A stretch of 64,000 nt of DNA from Halomonas faecis (lineage in GTDB: Bacteria > Pseudomonadota > Gammaproteobacteria > Pseudomonadales > Halomonadaceae), in contig NZ_JAACZO010000010.1 of the NCBI RefSeq assembly GCF_010993975.1, forward strand, positions 1-64,000, read 5' to 3'. Position 1 is the first letter of the stretch; the number at the start of each line of letters is the position of its first letter. Under the pieces are notes generated by a model. The model saw only the letters and a program-made list of their open reading frames with translations, did no database searches and had not been told where the DNA came from. The position numbers and the translations under genes were made by a program. This document shows, in pieces, positions 44,585 through 53,775 of the stretch.

Positions 44585-47500
44585 ATGGACTTTGCCAAGT
44601 TCTTCGTCGACCGGCCGATCTTTGCCGCGGTGCTGTCGATCCTGATCTTCATTGCCGGTGCGATCACCATCCCGCTACTGCCGGTCAGCGAATACCCCGA
44701 CGTGGTGCCGCCCACCGTGCAAGTGCGGGCGGTCTATCCCGGCGCCAACCCCAAGGAGATCGCCGAGACGGTGGCCACGCCACTGGAGGAGGCGATCACC
44801 GGGGTCGAGGACCTGATGTACATGAAGTCGGTGGCCGGCTCCGACGGCGTGCTGGCGATGACGCTGACCTTCCGCCCCGGCGCCGATCCGGACGAGGCCC
44901 AGGTCCAGGTGCAGAATCGTGTCGCACAAGCGCTGGCCCGGCTGCCCGAGGCGGTGCGCCGCCAGGGAGTGACCACCGACAAGCAGTCCCCGGATCTGAC
45001 CATGGTGCCGCAGCTGATTTCGCCCGACGGTCGCTACGACAGCACCTACCTGCGCAACTATGCGGCGCTGCACGTGCGCGACGAACTGGCGCGCCTGCCC
45101 GGGGTGGGCCAGGCGATGTTGTTCGGCGCTGGCGACTACGCCATGCGGGTGTGGATCGACCCCGACCGGGCCGCCGCGCGCGGGCTCACCGCGGGTGACA
45201 TCATTGCCGCCATACGCGAGCAGAACGTGCAGGTCTCGGCCGGCCAGCTCGGTGCGCCGCCGACGCCCACGACGTCGGACTTCCTCATCTCGATCAACGC
45301 CCAGGGGCGTCTGACCACCGAGGAGGAGTTCGGCGACATCGTGGTCAAGGCGGGAAGCGACGGGCAGATCACCTACCTCTCGGACGTGGCGCGCATCGAA
45401 CTCGGCGCCGCCGAGTACTCGCTGCGCTCGCTGCTCGACAACCAGCAGGCGGTGGCCATCGGCATCTTCCAGGCGCCCGGCTCCAACGCCATCGCGCTCT
45501 CCGATGCGGTGCGCGAGAAAATGGAGGAGCTTTCCCAGCGCTTTCCCGAGGGCGTGGAGCACACCATCGTCTACGACCCCACGGTATTCGTGCGCGACTC
45601 GATCGAGTCGGTGATCAAGACGCTACTCGAGGCGGTGCTGCTGGTGGTGCTGGTGGTCACGCTGTTCCTGCAGACCTGGCGCGCCTCGGTGATCCCGCTG
45701 CTGGCAGTGCCGGTGTCGATCGTCGGTACCTTCGCCGTGCTCTACCTGTTGGGCTTCTCGATCAATACCCTGACCCTGTTCGGGCTGGTGCTGGCCATCG
45801 GCATCGTGGTCGACGATGCCATCGTGGTGGTGGAGAACGTCGAGCGTAACATCGAGGAAGGGCTCGCACCGCTGGCGGCAGCCCACCAGGCCATGCGCGA
45901 AGTGAGCGGACCGATCGTCGCCATCTCGGTGGTGCTGTGCGCGGTGTTCGTGCCGATGGCCTTCCTCGAGGGCGTCACCGGCCAGTTCTACCGCCAGTTC
46001 GCGGTGACCATCGCCATTTCCACGGTGATCTCGGCGATCAACTCGCTGACGCTGTCGCCGGCGCTGGCGGCGATGCTGCTCAAACCCCACGATGCGCCGA
46101 AGGATCGCCTGTCGCGCCTGATCGACTTCCTGTTCGGCTGGCTGTTTCGGCCCTTCAACCGCTTCTTCGCCGCCAGCTCGCGGGGGTATCAGGGCGGCGT
46201 GACTCGCAGCTTGCGCCGGCGCGGCGCCGTGTTCGCCGTCTACGCGCTGCTGCTCGCCGGTACCGGGGTGATGTTCCAGCTGGTGCCGGGCGGCTTCATT
46301 CCCACCCAGGACAAGATGTACCTGATCGGCGGTGCCAAGTTGCCCGAGGGCGCTTCGCTCGACCGCACCGAGGCGGTGATCCGGCGCATGACCGACCTGG
46401 CGTTGGAAACCGAAGGCGTGAGTTCGGCGGTGGCCTTCCCCGGGCTCAACCCGCTGCAGTTCACCAATACGCCCAACACCGGGACGGTGTTCTTCGGCCT
46501 CGATCCGTTCGAGGTACGTGCGCGCAGCGCCGACGAGGTCGTCGGCGAGCTCAACGGCAAGTTCGGTGCCATGCAGGAGGCGTTCAGCTTCGCCTTCACC
46601 CCGCCGGCGATCCTCGGCATCGGCTCGGGATCGGGCTTCTCGCTGTTCATCCAGGACCGCGCTGGATTGGGCTACGGCGAGCTGCAGCAGGCCGTCGACG
46701 GCTTCAGCGGTGCGCTGATGCAGGCGCCGGGCATGGGCTACCCGATCACCTCCTACCAGTCCAACGTGCCCCAGCTCGACCTCCACGTCGACCGGGTCAA
46801 GGCCAAGACCCAGGGCGTGGCGCTGACCGACCTGTTCGAGACCCTGCAGGTCTATCTCGGCTCGGTCTACGTCAACGACTTCAACCGCTTCGGGCGTACC
46901 TGGCAGGTGATGGCCCAGGCCGACGGCGACTACCGCATGGACGCGGAGAACATCGACCGCCTGCGCACCCGTAACGTCTATGGGGAGATGGTGCCGATCG
47001 GCAGCATGATCCGCGTCGACCGCACCTTCGGGCCCGATCCGGTGATCCGCTACAACGGCTACCCGGCGGCCGACCTGATGGGCGAAGCCGATCCGCGGGT
47101 GCTGTCGTCGAGCCAGGCCATCGAAGTGGTCGAGCGGCTCGCCCCGGCGGTGCTGCCGGCCGGCATGAGCTTCGAGTGGACCGACCTGAGCTACCAGCAG
47201 GTCAACCAGGGCGGGGCGGCGCTGGTGGTGTTCCCGCTCGCCATCCTGCTGGTGTTCCTGGCGCTCGCCGCGCTCTACGAGAGCTGGACGCTGCCGCTGG
47301 CGGTGATCCTGATCGTGCCGATGTGCATGCTCTCGGCGCTGATCGGGGTGAAGCTCACTGGCGGCGACAACAACATCTTCGTCCAAGTGGGCCTGGTGGT
47401 GCTGATCGGCCTGGCGTGCAAGAACGCCATCCTGATCGTCGAGTTCGCCCGCGAACTGGAAATGCAGGGACGCGGCATCGTCGAGGCGGCGCTGGAGGCG

Positions 47501-47752
47501 TGCCGCCTGCGCCTGCGCCCGATCGTCATGACCTCGATCACCTTCACCGCGGCGGTGGTGCCGCTGATGCTGGCCGGCGGTGCCGGCGCCGAGGTTCGCC
47601 AGGCGCTGGGCACAGCAGTGTTCGCCGGCATGCTCGGCGTGACCCTGTTCGGCCTGTTCCTGACGCCGGTGTTCTACGTGGCGTTGCGCAAGTTGGTGAG
47701 CCGTGGCGACCCGCGAAGAGATGCACGGGTGGCGGAGAACCTGCCGACCTGA
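44585..47752 (+). CDS. RND multidrug efflux pump, AcrB/MexF type (pump 2)
   Basis: A 1055-residue hydrophobe/amphiphile efflux protein: FAKFFVDRPIFAAVLSILIFIAGAITIPLLPVSEYPDVVPPTVQV start, GIVVDDAIVVVENVERNIEEGLAP in helix 4 with the twin aspartates of the proton relay, and GLACKNAILIVEFAREL near residue 950. It matches the MexF/OqxB branch, which exports chloramphenicol, quinolones and similar compounds. There is no outer-membrane factor gene behind it; the next gene is a RidA paralogue. The divergent LysR protein is the expected regulator. Confidence 0.95.
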   Translation: MDFAKFFVDRPIFAAVLSILIFIAGAITIPLLPVSEYPDVVPPTVQVRAVYPGANPKEIAETVATPLEEAITGVEDLMYMKSVAGSDGVLAMTLTFRPGADPDEAQVQVQNRVAQALARLPEAVRRQGVTTDKQSPDLTMVPQLISPDGRYDSTYLRNYAALHVRDELARLPGVGQAMLFGAGDYAMRVWIDPDRAAARGLTAGDIIAAIREQNVQVSAGQLGAPPTPTTSDFLISINAQGRLTTEEEFGDIVVKAGSDGQITYLSDVARIELGAAEYSLRSLLDNQQAVAIGIFQAPGSNAIALSDAVREKMEELSQRFPEGVEHTIVYDPTVFVRDSIESVIKTLLEAVLLVVLVVTLFLQTWRASVIPLLAVPVSIVGTFAVLYLLGFSINTLTLFGLVLAIGIVVDDAIVVVENVERNIEEGLAPLAAAHQAMREVSGPIVAISVVLCAVFVPMAFLEGVTGQFYRQFAVTIAISTVISAINSLTLSPALAAMLLKPHDAPKDRLSRLIDFLFGWLFRPFNRFFAASSRGYQGGVTRSLRRRGAVFAVYALLLAGTGVMFQLVPGGFIPTQDKMYLIGGAKLPEGASLDRTEAVIRRMTDLALETEGVSSAVAFPGLNPLQFTNTPNTGTVFFGLDPFEVRARSADEVVGELNGKFGAMQEAFSFAFTPPAILGIGSGSGFSLFIQDRAGLGYGELQQAVDGFSGALMQAPGMGYPITSYQSNVPQLDLHVDRVKAKTQGVALTDLFETLQVYLGSVYVNDFNRFGRTWQVMAQADGDYRMDAENIDRLRTRNVYGEMVPIGSMIRVDRTFGPDPVIRYNGYPAADLMGEADPRVLSSSQAIEVVERLAPAVLPAGMSFEWTDLSYQQVNQGGAALVVFPLAILLVFLALAALYESWTLPLAVILIVPMCMLSALIGVKLTGGDNNIFVQVGLVVLIGLACKNAILIVEFARELEMQGRGIVEAALEACRLRLRPIVMTSITFTAAVVPLMLAGGAGAEVRQALGTAVFAGMLGVTLFGLFLTPVFYVALRKLVSRGDPRRDARVAENLPT

Positions 47753-47798
47753 CCGGAGAGATTCCGGCCGATTCGATAGACGCAACAAGGATGCAGCG

Positions 47799-48221
47799 AT
47801 GAGCAGAGTCAGACGCGAACCGATCAATCCCGCCGATCTTCCCGACACCCTGGCCGATGGCTACAGCCAGGCCGTGATGGTGCAGGGCGGCCAGCGGGTG
47901 CTGATCTCCGGCCAGGTGGGCGTCGATGCCCAGTCCCTGCTGGCCGGCCCCGACCTGGCCGAGCAGACCGAGGCCGCCCTCGACAACCTCGAACGATTGC
48001 TGACGAGTCTTGGCGGCGATCTCTCCCGGGTTGCGATGCTGCGCCTCTACCTGGCCGAGTTCGCTCGCTACGAGCAGCCAGTGGTGGTGGAGGTGCTACG
48101 GCAGCGCTTTCCTGTGGCGCCGCCGGCGGCCAGCTGGCTGATCGTGCATGGCCTCGCCGAACCGGAATGGTTGATTGCCATCGAGGCCGAAGCGGTGTTG
48201 CCGGAGCCGGTCGCCGGTTAG
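47799..48221 (+). CDS. RidA family protein in the RND pump 2 unit
   Basis: A 140-residue RidA-fold protein nearly colinear with the product at 3162-3569 (VLISGQVGVDAQSLLAGPDLAEQTEAALDNLERLL; FARYEQPVVVEVLRQRFPVAPPAASWLIVHGL). As there, the RidA active-site Arg is Ala (PPAASWLIV). ATG 47799 has AAGGA eight bases upstream. It follows the pump by 46 bp on the same strand and overlaps the convergent GNAT gene by 4 bp. Its position suggests co-expression with the pump. Confidence 0.9.
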   Translation: MSRVRREPINPADLPDTLADGYSQAVMVQGGQRVLISGQVGVDAQSLLAGPDLAEQTEAALDNLERLLTSLGGDLSRVAMLRLYLAEFARYEQPVVVEVLRQRFPVAPPAASWLIVHGLAEPEWLIAIEAEAVLPEPVAG

Positions 48222-48991
48222 CCGGACGCAGCCGGTCGCGCGGTCAGGGCCGACAGCGAGAGACGCTGACTGCCTTGGGCATCGAAGTTGTCCGGCGACA
48301 GCCAGCGCTCGAAGATCGCCTCCAGGGTTGGCCATTCGCCGTCGAGAATCGAGAACCAGGCGGTATCGCGATTGCGACCGGCCACCACCCGGTGCTGGCG
48401 GAAAATCCCCTCGAAGCGAAAGCCCAGTCGCGTGGCGGCTCGCCGCGACGGCATATTGAGCGCATCGCACTTCCACTCGTAACGGCGGTAACCCAGGGCG
48501 AAGGCGTGGCGCATCATCAGCACCATGGCCTCGGTGGCGGCCGGGGTGCGCTGCAGGTGCGGCGAGAAATGCAGGTGGCCCACCTCGAGACTGCCGTGCT
48601 CGGGCACGATGTTCAGGTAGGCGGCGAGCCCCAGCGCCTGGCCACTGGCCCGTTCGACGATGGCATGGAAGCGCGGGTCGTGGCTGGCCGCCCGAGAGGC
48701 CAGCCAGGCATCGAACCCGGGCCGGTCGGCATAGGGGACGCCACCCAGATAGGCCCAGCGGGCTTCGGGACCGTCGAGGGGCGTTTTTCCCGGCAAGCCC
48801 AGGGCGGCATACAGGCCGTCGCCGTGGCGCTCGGCATCCAGGGGGTCGATGCGCACCCGGTGACCGGCCAGGGTCACGTCCGGGAGCGGCGTCGCTCCTG
48901 CCCATCCCGGCACGGGGTCACCGATGGGTTGGCCCCAGCGGGTAAAGGCGCTCGTCGTGTCGTGCGGTGGGTTGGTGGGCCTAGCGGTCAT
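48218..48991 (-). CDS. GNAT family N-acetyltransferase (RimJ/RimL type)
   Basis: A 257-residue GNAT. It shows VTLAGHRVRIDPLDAERHGDGLYAAL, HLQRTPAATEAMVLMMRHAFALGYRRYEWKCDALNMPSRRAATRLGFRFEG and a C-terminal WPTLEAIFERWL, the layout of RimJ/RimL-type enzymes that acetylate amino groups of proteins or small amines. AGGAGG precedes ATG 48991 inside the 3' end of paiB, which it overlaps by 11 bp. It is the last gene of a three-gene unit with PaiB and a second GNAT. Confidence 0.9.
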   Translation of the reverse strand: MTARPTNPPHDTTSAFTRWGQPIGDPVPGWAGATPLPDVTLAGHRVRIDPLDAERHGDGLYAALGLPGKTPLDGPEARWAYLGGVPYADRPGFDAWLASRAASHDPRFHAIVERASGQALGLAAYLNIVPEHGSLEVGHLHFSPHLQRTPAATEAMVLMMRHAFALGYRRYEWKCDALNMPSRRAATRLGFRFEGIFRQHRVVAGRNRDTAWFSILDGEWPTLEAIFERWLSPDNFDAQGSQRLSLSALTARPAASG

Positions 48992-49613
48992 CCTCGTTCG
49001 CCTCCTGCGGACGGTGCTTGAGATAGCGCTGGGTATAGCTCCCGAGCTGCCGGGCCTGCGGGGCCGGGCTGGCGCGCAGCCCGGCCAGCATGCCGGCCTG
49101 GTCTTCCCGCGAGCGGTTCAGCCCCAGCTTGGCCTTGCCCTGGAGATCGTCCAGGCGGATCCGGAAGCCGACCGTTCCCGCGAGCAGCCGCCGGCGATAC
49201 GCTTCGCCGAGGATTTCCTCGTCATCGAGCAGGTCGGGTTCGTACTGGGCCACCAGTGCATCGAGTGACGCCAGGGTGGCGGCGTCGTCGAGCCGCTCGA
49301 CGACGCCGCTGGCATGCACGGCCACGTAGTTCCAGGTCGGTACCGCCGGCCGGGTGGCGTACCAGCGGGGGGAGACATAGGCATGTGGGCCCTGGAAGAT
49401 GGCCAGCACTCGCTGTCCATCCAGCTCGTGCCAGTGGGGGTTGGCGCGGGCGAAATGGCCGTAGAGGGTGCCCAGTTCGCCTTCGCCGCGCTCCAGCACC
49501 AGCGGGAGATGGCTGGCCCGCAGGCTGCCGTCCACGAGCATGGCGAAGCCATGGGCATCGATCAGCGCTTGGGCCTGCGTCAGGGACATGCGGGTATCAG
49601 AGGGTCGGTACAT
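48981..49613 (-). CDS. PaiB-type FMN-binding negative regulator
   Basis: A 210-residue protein of the PaiB family: MYRPSDTRMSLTQAQALIDAHGFAMLVDG, SHLPLVLERGEGELGTLYGHFARANPHW, VLAIFQGPHAYVSPRWYATRPAVPTWNYVAVHASG. PaiB in Bacillus represses sporulation and degradative enzyme genes and binds FMN; PaiA, its partner, is a polyamine acetyltransferase. Here PaiB is flanked by two GNAT genes in one operon, which parallels the paiAB pairing. Confidence 0.92.
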   Translation of the reverse strand: MYRPSDTRMSLTQAQALIDAHGFAMLVDGSLRASHLPLVLERGEGELGTLYGHFARANPHWHELDGQRVLAIFQGPHAYVSPRWYATRPAVPTWNYVAVHASGVVERLDDAATLASLDALVAQYEPDLLDDEEILGEAYRRRLLAGTVGFRIRLDDLQGKAKLGLNRSREDQAGMLAGLRASPAPQARQLGSYTQRYLKHRPQEANEDDR

Positions 49614-50070
49614 GGGGACTTTCTCCGCCGAGACGCAGGGCGTAGTGGTAAAACTCCCGGTCACGTTGCCAGCCGAGGGCGTCATAGAGCGCCTGGGCGG
49701 CGTGGTTGTCGGCCTGGGTGGCTAGGGCCATCTGGCGGACACCATGGGCCAGGGCCAGGTCGCGGGCGGCGTTCATCAGGGCACGCCCGATGCCTTGGCG
49801 GCGGGCCCGGGGGGCCACGAAGAGGTCGTTGAGCCGCCAGAGCGGGGCCAGGCGCACCGTGCTGAACAGTGGATAGAGCTGCACGAAAGCCTGTGGCACG
49901 CCCTCGTCATCGCAGGACACCAGCAGGTGGGCATCGCCCAGCCCCAGGCGCTTGGCGACGAAGCGGCGGGCGGCGTCCGGATCGCTGGGCTGGCCGTAGA
50001 AGACCCGATAGTCATCGAGCAGGGCACCTAGGGTCGCGACATCGGCGAGCCGGGCAGGACGGATGATCAT
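49597..50070 (-). CDS. GNAT family N-acetyltransferase
   Basis: A 157-residue GNAT: MIIRPARLADVATLGALLDDYRVFYGQPSD, the acetyl-CoA loop RARRQGIGRALM (motif A), and ALATQADNHAAQALYDALGWQRDREFYHYAL (motif B). The start has AGGAG. It overlaps paiB by 17 bp. It could be the PaiA-like polyamine or amine acetyltransferase of the unit, though motif A is generic. It is divergent from the MocR regulator at 50145. Confidence 0.9.
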   Translation of the reverse strand: MIIRPARLADVATLGALLDDYRVFYGQPSDPDAARRFVAKRLGLGDAHLLVSCDDEGVPQAFVQLYPLFSTVRLAPLWRLNDLFVAPRARRQGIGRALMNAARDLALAHGVRQMALATQADNHAAQALYDALGWQRDREFYHYALRLGGESPHVPTL

Positions 50071-50144
50071 GGGGGAGCTCCTTTTCATGGGGAGTGACAC
50101 CACTCGAGTTTGGCGACATAGTGGTTCCCTGGTAAGGGCCAATC

Positions 50145-51683
50145 ATGAGGGAAGTCATGGAACCGGTCGTCGCCGTGCACGCCGATTGGGTCAGCGAGGC
50201 CTTGGGCATCGAGCTGAGTCAGCCGTCGTCACACACCCTGGTTCGCCGTCTATATCGGGCGCTGCGGACCTGGGTCCAGTCGGGACGCCTGGCCAGCGGC
50301 AGTCGGCTGCCGCCGTCGCGGCGGCTGGCCAGTGACCTGGGAGTGGGGCGCAATACGGTGCTGGAGGCCATCGATCAGCTGGTCGCCGAGGGTTTCCTGG
50401 AGACCCGCCCCGGCGCCGGTACCTTCGTCGCCGACCTGCCGTTCGGTCGTGTCGAGTCGGTATTCGAGGAAGGGTCGCGTGAGGCGCCGGATCCGTTTCC
50501 GGAGGCGTCGCTGTCGTCCCGGGGCGAACGGCTGCTGAGGTTCTGTGCCCCGTCAGGCGGACATCGTGGTGCCTTTGCGCCGGGCGTGCCGGCTCTCGAC
50601 CGTTTGCCCCGCGAACTCTGGCAGCGATTGCTCAAGCGTCATCAGCGGGATGCCCCCGAGGCGTGGCTGGATTACCGCACCCAGGGCGGCGTGACGGCGC
50701 TGCGCGAAGTGCTGTGCGACTACCTGCGGCTGTCGCGCTCGGTGCGTTGTCGCCCGGAGCAGGTGCTCGTGGTGCAGGGCGCCCAGCAGGGCTTCGAGCT
50801 GATCGCACGAATGCTCGGCGACGCGGGCGACGTGGTGTGGATGGAAGAGCCCGGCTATGGCGGTGCCCAGGCCTGCTTCGATGCCTCCGGGCTGGAAATG
50901 GTGCCGGTTCCGGTGGATGGCGAGGGCATGGATATCGAACGCGTCCCCGCCGGGCATGCCGCGCCCCGGCTGATCTATGTGACGCCGTCTCATCAGTATC
51001 CCAGTGGCGTGACCATGGGGCTCTCGCGGCGCCTGGCACTGCTCGAGGCGGCCGAGGCGCGCGGTGCCTGGGTCGTCGAGGACGACTACGACAGCGAATT
51101 CCGCTATGGCCAGCGACCCATCGCCGCCCTCCAGGGGCTGACCGAGTCGGCGCGGGTGATCTATGTGGGCACCCTCAGCAAGGTACTCTATCCGGGGCTG
51201 AGGCTCGGTTATCTGGTGTTGCCCGACGCCCTGGTCGAGCCGTTCCGGCGAGCCAATGCGCGCTTGCATCGCGAGGGGCAGTACGCCGTGCAAGCGGCGT
51301 TGGCCGAGTTCATCGCGGCCGGCCACTTCTCGCGGCACGTGCGGCGCATGCGCGACTGCTACCGGCAGCGGCAGGCGCTGTTGCGCCGGGCGTTGACGCC
51401 GGCCGTGGCGCAGGGCCTCGTTCTGTCGGAGGGACAGGCCGGCATGCACCTGGTGGCCTGGCTCGACAGCCTGGAGACCGAGCGCGCGCTGGTGGCTCGC
51501 GGAGCGGCTATCGGCATCTCCTTGTCGCCGCTCTCCGGCTATTGCCTGACGCCGCCGGGACGCCCGGGGCTGGTGTTGGGCTATGCCGGCGCCCGCGACG
51601 GCGAGATTCTCCAGGCCGGGCGCTGGCTGGCGCAGGAGTGGCTGTCGCTGAACGAGGCGGGCGCGGCGTCGCCACCGCGATGA
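50145..51683 (+). CDS. MocR/PdxR family regulator (GntR HTH + aminotransferase fold)
   Basis: A 512-residue MocR protein: GntR winged helix at about 28-95 (LYRALRTWVQSGRLASGSRLPPSRRLASDLGVGRNTVLEAIDQLVAEG) and a class I aminotransferase-like domain at about 140-500. The pyridoxal phosphate lysine is Lys346 in GTLSKVLYPGLRLGY. Such regulators sense amino compounds or PLP. ATG 50145 and ATG 50157 are both plausible starts. It is divergent from the GNAT-PaiB-GNAT operon, its likely target. Confidence 0.93.
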   Translation: MREVMEPVVAVHADWVSEALGIELSQPSSHTLVRRLYRALRTWVQSGRLASGSRLPPSRRLASDLGVGRNTVLEAIDQLVAEGFLETRPGAGTFVADLPFGRVESVFEEGSREAPDPFPEASLSSRGERLLRFCAPSGGHRGAFAPGVPALDRLPRELWQRLLKRHQRDAPEAWLDYRTQGGVTALREVLCDYLRLSRSVRCRPEQVLVVQGAQQGFELIARMLGDAGDVVWMEEPGYGGAQACFDASGLEMVPVPVDGEGMDIERVPAGHAAPRLIYVTPSHQYPSGVTMGLSRRLALLEAAEARGAWVVEDDYDSEFRYGQRPIAALQGLTESARVIYVGTLSKVLYPGLRLGYLVLPDALVEPFRRANARLHREGQYAVQAALAEFIAAGHFSRHVRRMRDCYRQRQALLRRALTPAVAQGLVLSEGQAGMHLVAWLDSLETERALVARGAAIGISLSPLSGYCLTPPGRPGLVLGYAGARDGEILQAGRWLAQEWLSLNEAGAASPPR

Positions 51684-51771
51684 GTGCTAGGCGCCCCGGC
51701 GAGCCGTACGCCATCGCCCAGGCGGGTGGTACGCTGAAGCGATTCCCACGCCGCAGCCGCAAGGAGAACCA

Positions 51772-52062
51772 ATGACGACCTCCTCTTCCTCCCGCACTCA
51801 CCTCGATGATCCCCTGACCCTGCGCCTGGGGCACGAGGAACTGGTGATTCGCCGTCGCTACGAGACGTTGAGCATCGCCAACGACTTCTGCATCGCTATC
51901 TGGTTCCTGGTAGGAAGCGTGCTCTTCCTGTATCCCAGTCAGGAGACGCTGGCGGTGTGGATGTTCATCCTGGGAAGCTTCCAGTTCCTGATCCGCCCCA
52001 GCATCCGGCTGGCGAGCCATCTGCACTTGCAGCGCATACCGCCCAGCGAATGGCAAAAATGA
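51772..52062 (+). CDS. YrhK family protein
   Basis: A 96-residue protein with two hydrophobic segments (FCIAIWFLVGSVLFLYPSQETLAVWMFILGSFQFLIRPSIRLA) matching the YrhK domain. The function is unknown. AAGGAG precedes ATG 51772. It is convergent with the nitroreductase gene. Confidence 0.85.
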   Translation: MTTSSSSRTHLDDPLTLRLGHEELVIRRRYETLSIANDFCIAIWFLVGSVLFLYPSQETLAVWMFILGSFQFLIRPSIRLASHLHLQRIPPSEWQK

Positions 52063-52084
52063 GGGCATGGCGCGGCGATGACGC

Positions 52085-52726
52085 TCAGGCCTCGGGCACA
52101 TGGATGAACAGCCGCTCCCGGGGCCAGCGCACCTTGGCGAGTCCCGCATGCCGGTCGGCCTCGGTGTCGCGGTAGCCCAAAGCGAGGAGCGCGACGCTGC
52201 GCAGGCCCTGAGCTTCGAGGTCGAGCAGGCGGTCCAGCGCCGCCGGGTCGAAGCCTTCCATGGGCGAGGCATCCACGCGTTCCACTGCCGCCGAGGCCAG
52301 CGCCGTGCCCAGAGCCAGGTAGGCCTGACGGGCCGCCCACTGGAAGCGTTCGTGGGGCGTGGCGAAGCCGTCTAGAGTGCCCTTGATGGTGGCGCCATAG
52401 GCTTCCAGCTCCGAGGCTTCGATCCCTCGTGTCTCGGCAATCAACTGGGTCAGTTCGTCGACGTGGCGAGCCTCGACGGGATCCCAGGCGGCGAAGACCA
52501 GCAGGTGCGATGACTGGACGATCTGCGGCTGGTCGAAGGCCACCGGGCCGATACGCTCGCGCAGTGCCGGATCTTCGATCACCAGCACGGAATAGGGCTG
52601 CAGCCCGTAGGAGGAAGGCGCCAGGCGAACCGCCTCCAGGATCCGTTCCACCCGTTCTGCGGGAACCTGGGCTCCGGTCATGCGTTTGGTGGCGTAGCGC
52701 CAGTTGAGGGCTTCGATGAGTGTCAT
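52085..52726 (-). CDS. NAD(P)H-dependent nitroreductase family protein
   Basis: A 213-residue nitroreductase: LIEALNWRYATKRM start, RLAPSSYGLQPYSVLVIEDP (FMN-binding region), FQWAARQAYLALGTALASAAVERVDASPMEGFDPAALD, and VALLALGYRDTEADRHA near the end. These FMN enzymes reduce nitro groups or quinones with NAD(P)H. It overlaps the EamA transporter stop with ATGA, so they are co-translated. The unit is divergent from marR. Confidence 0.92.
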   Translation of the reverse strand: MTLIEALNWRYATKRMTGAQVPAERVERILEAVRLAPSSYGLQPYSVLVIEDPALRERIGPVAFDQPQIVQSSHLLVFAAWDPVEARHVDELTQLIAETRGIEASELEAYGATIKGTLDGFATPHERFQWAARQAYLALGTALASAAVERVDASPMEGFDPAALDRLLDLEAQGLRSVALLALGYRDTEADRHAGLAKVRWPRERLFIHVPEA

Positions 52727-53700
52727 GATGACTCCTTGAGGTCGGGGGAGAATGTGGCGGTTTGCGTACCGCTCGTGGTGGACGCGGCGCGGGCGCCGCG
52801 CTGGAATAGCAAGGTACCGCCGGCCACCAGCAGCGCGGCCAGGCCCAGGTTGGGCGGCGGAGCCTCGCCGAGGGCGAAGATCGCGATCAGGGTGCCGACC
52901 ACGGCCGCCACCGAACCGATCTGACTCAGGTAAACGGGGCCGGCGAGTCGTTGCAGTACGAAGAAGAAGAGGTAGAGCACGGCGAACACGGCGACCTCCA
53001 CCAGCAGCAGCCGCACGACGGTTCCGGTGGCGAGCAGCGCCGGGAGCTGGCCGGGTTCGAGCGACAGCGCGAAGGGCAGCAGCGTCACGGCGCCGCCGAA
53101 CATCATCGATGCCGCCAGGAAGACCGGTGAGCTGCCTTCGGGCCAGCGCAGCGTGCGGTAGATGTTGCCCAGTGCGAGCACCAGCGGCATGGCCAGCACC
53201 AGCAAGGCCCAGCCCGGTGAACCGTCGATGCCGCCGGCCTTGGCGGTAGCCAGCACCAGGCCGCCGGAGAGTCCCAGCAGCACGCCGAGCAGGCGCGACG
53301 GCCTCAGACGCTCCAGTCCCAGCAGAACCGCCAGCCCCCAGGTGATCAGGATCGGGAAGGCGAAGCTCAGCGAGATGAACCCCGCCCCGACGTGGCGTAC
53401 TGCGAGGAAGGCCATGGCGTTGGGCAGGGCGAACAGGACTCCGGCCACGATGGCGTACTCCAGCGTGCGGCGATCGAAGGTCAGCGGCCGATGGCGGGCC
53501 ACGGCGATGCCGAGCAGAACGCAGCCAGCGCCGGCCATGGCCGTCATCAGGAAGGTCAGCCGCGGCGCTCCAGCGCCATCGGCCAGCTTGGCGACCACCA
53601 TCGATAGCGCCAGGAAGGTGCCGACCAGCAGCAGGCAGCCCAGGGCGTGGAGTCCGCGTCGGTCCGAGCGCTTGCGCGTTCGTGTTGCGTTCGACATCAT
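52723..53700 (-). CDS. EamA/DMT family transporter
   Basis: A 325-residue protein with ten predicted transmembrane helices and two EamA repeats (GTFLALSMVVAKLADGAGAPRLTFLMTAMAGAG; GPVYLSQIGSVAAVVGTLIAIFALGEAPPP). Family members export metabolites or drugs. AGGAGG precedes the paired ATG ATG. It forms an operon with the nitroreductase and is divergent from marR with a 16-bp dyad between them, so MarR should control both. Confidence 0.9.
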   Translation of the reverse strand: MMSNATRTRKRSDRRGLHALGCLLLVGTFLALSMVVAKLADGAGAPRLTFLMTAMAGAGCVLLGIAVARHRPLTFDRRTLEYAIVAGVLFALPNAMAFLAVRHVGAGFISLSFAFPILITWGLAVLLGLERLRPSRLLGVLLGLSGGLVLATAKAGGIDGSPGWALLVLAMPLVLALGNIYRTLRWPEGSSPVFLAASMMFGGAVTLLPFALSLEPGQLPALLATGTVVRLLLVEVAVFAVLYLFFFVLQRLAGPVYLSQIGSVAAVVGTLIAIFALGEAPPPNLGLAALLVAGGTLLFQRGARAASTTSGTQTATFSPDLKESS

Positions 53701-53740
53701 TCATCCTCCTAGCTCGACAGGAAGTATCATTGTGTCGAGT

Positions 53741-53756
53741 ATCTTAGTATTAAGAT
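53741..53756. promoter_or_regulatory. Probable MarR operator
   Basis: ATCTTA-GTAT-TAAGAT is a perfect inverted repeat in the 75-bp gap between the divergent eamA-type gene and marR, 20 bases before the marR start. The size and AT-rich arms match MarR-type operators. One dimer bound here could block both promoters. Confidence 0.75.
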
Positions 53757-53775
53757 AAAAGCTTGGCAAGGAAAG

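Noticed and set aside
45623-47848. A 741-codon minus-strand open frame opposite RND pump 2
   Set aside because: Antisense shadow rich in His, Gln and Asp; the plus strand is an unmistakable RND pump.
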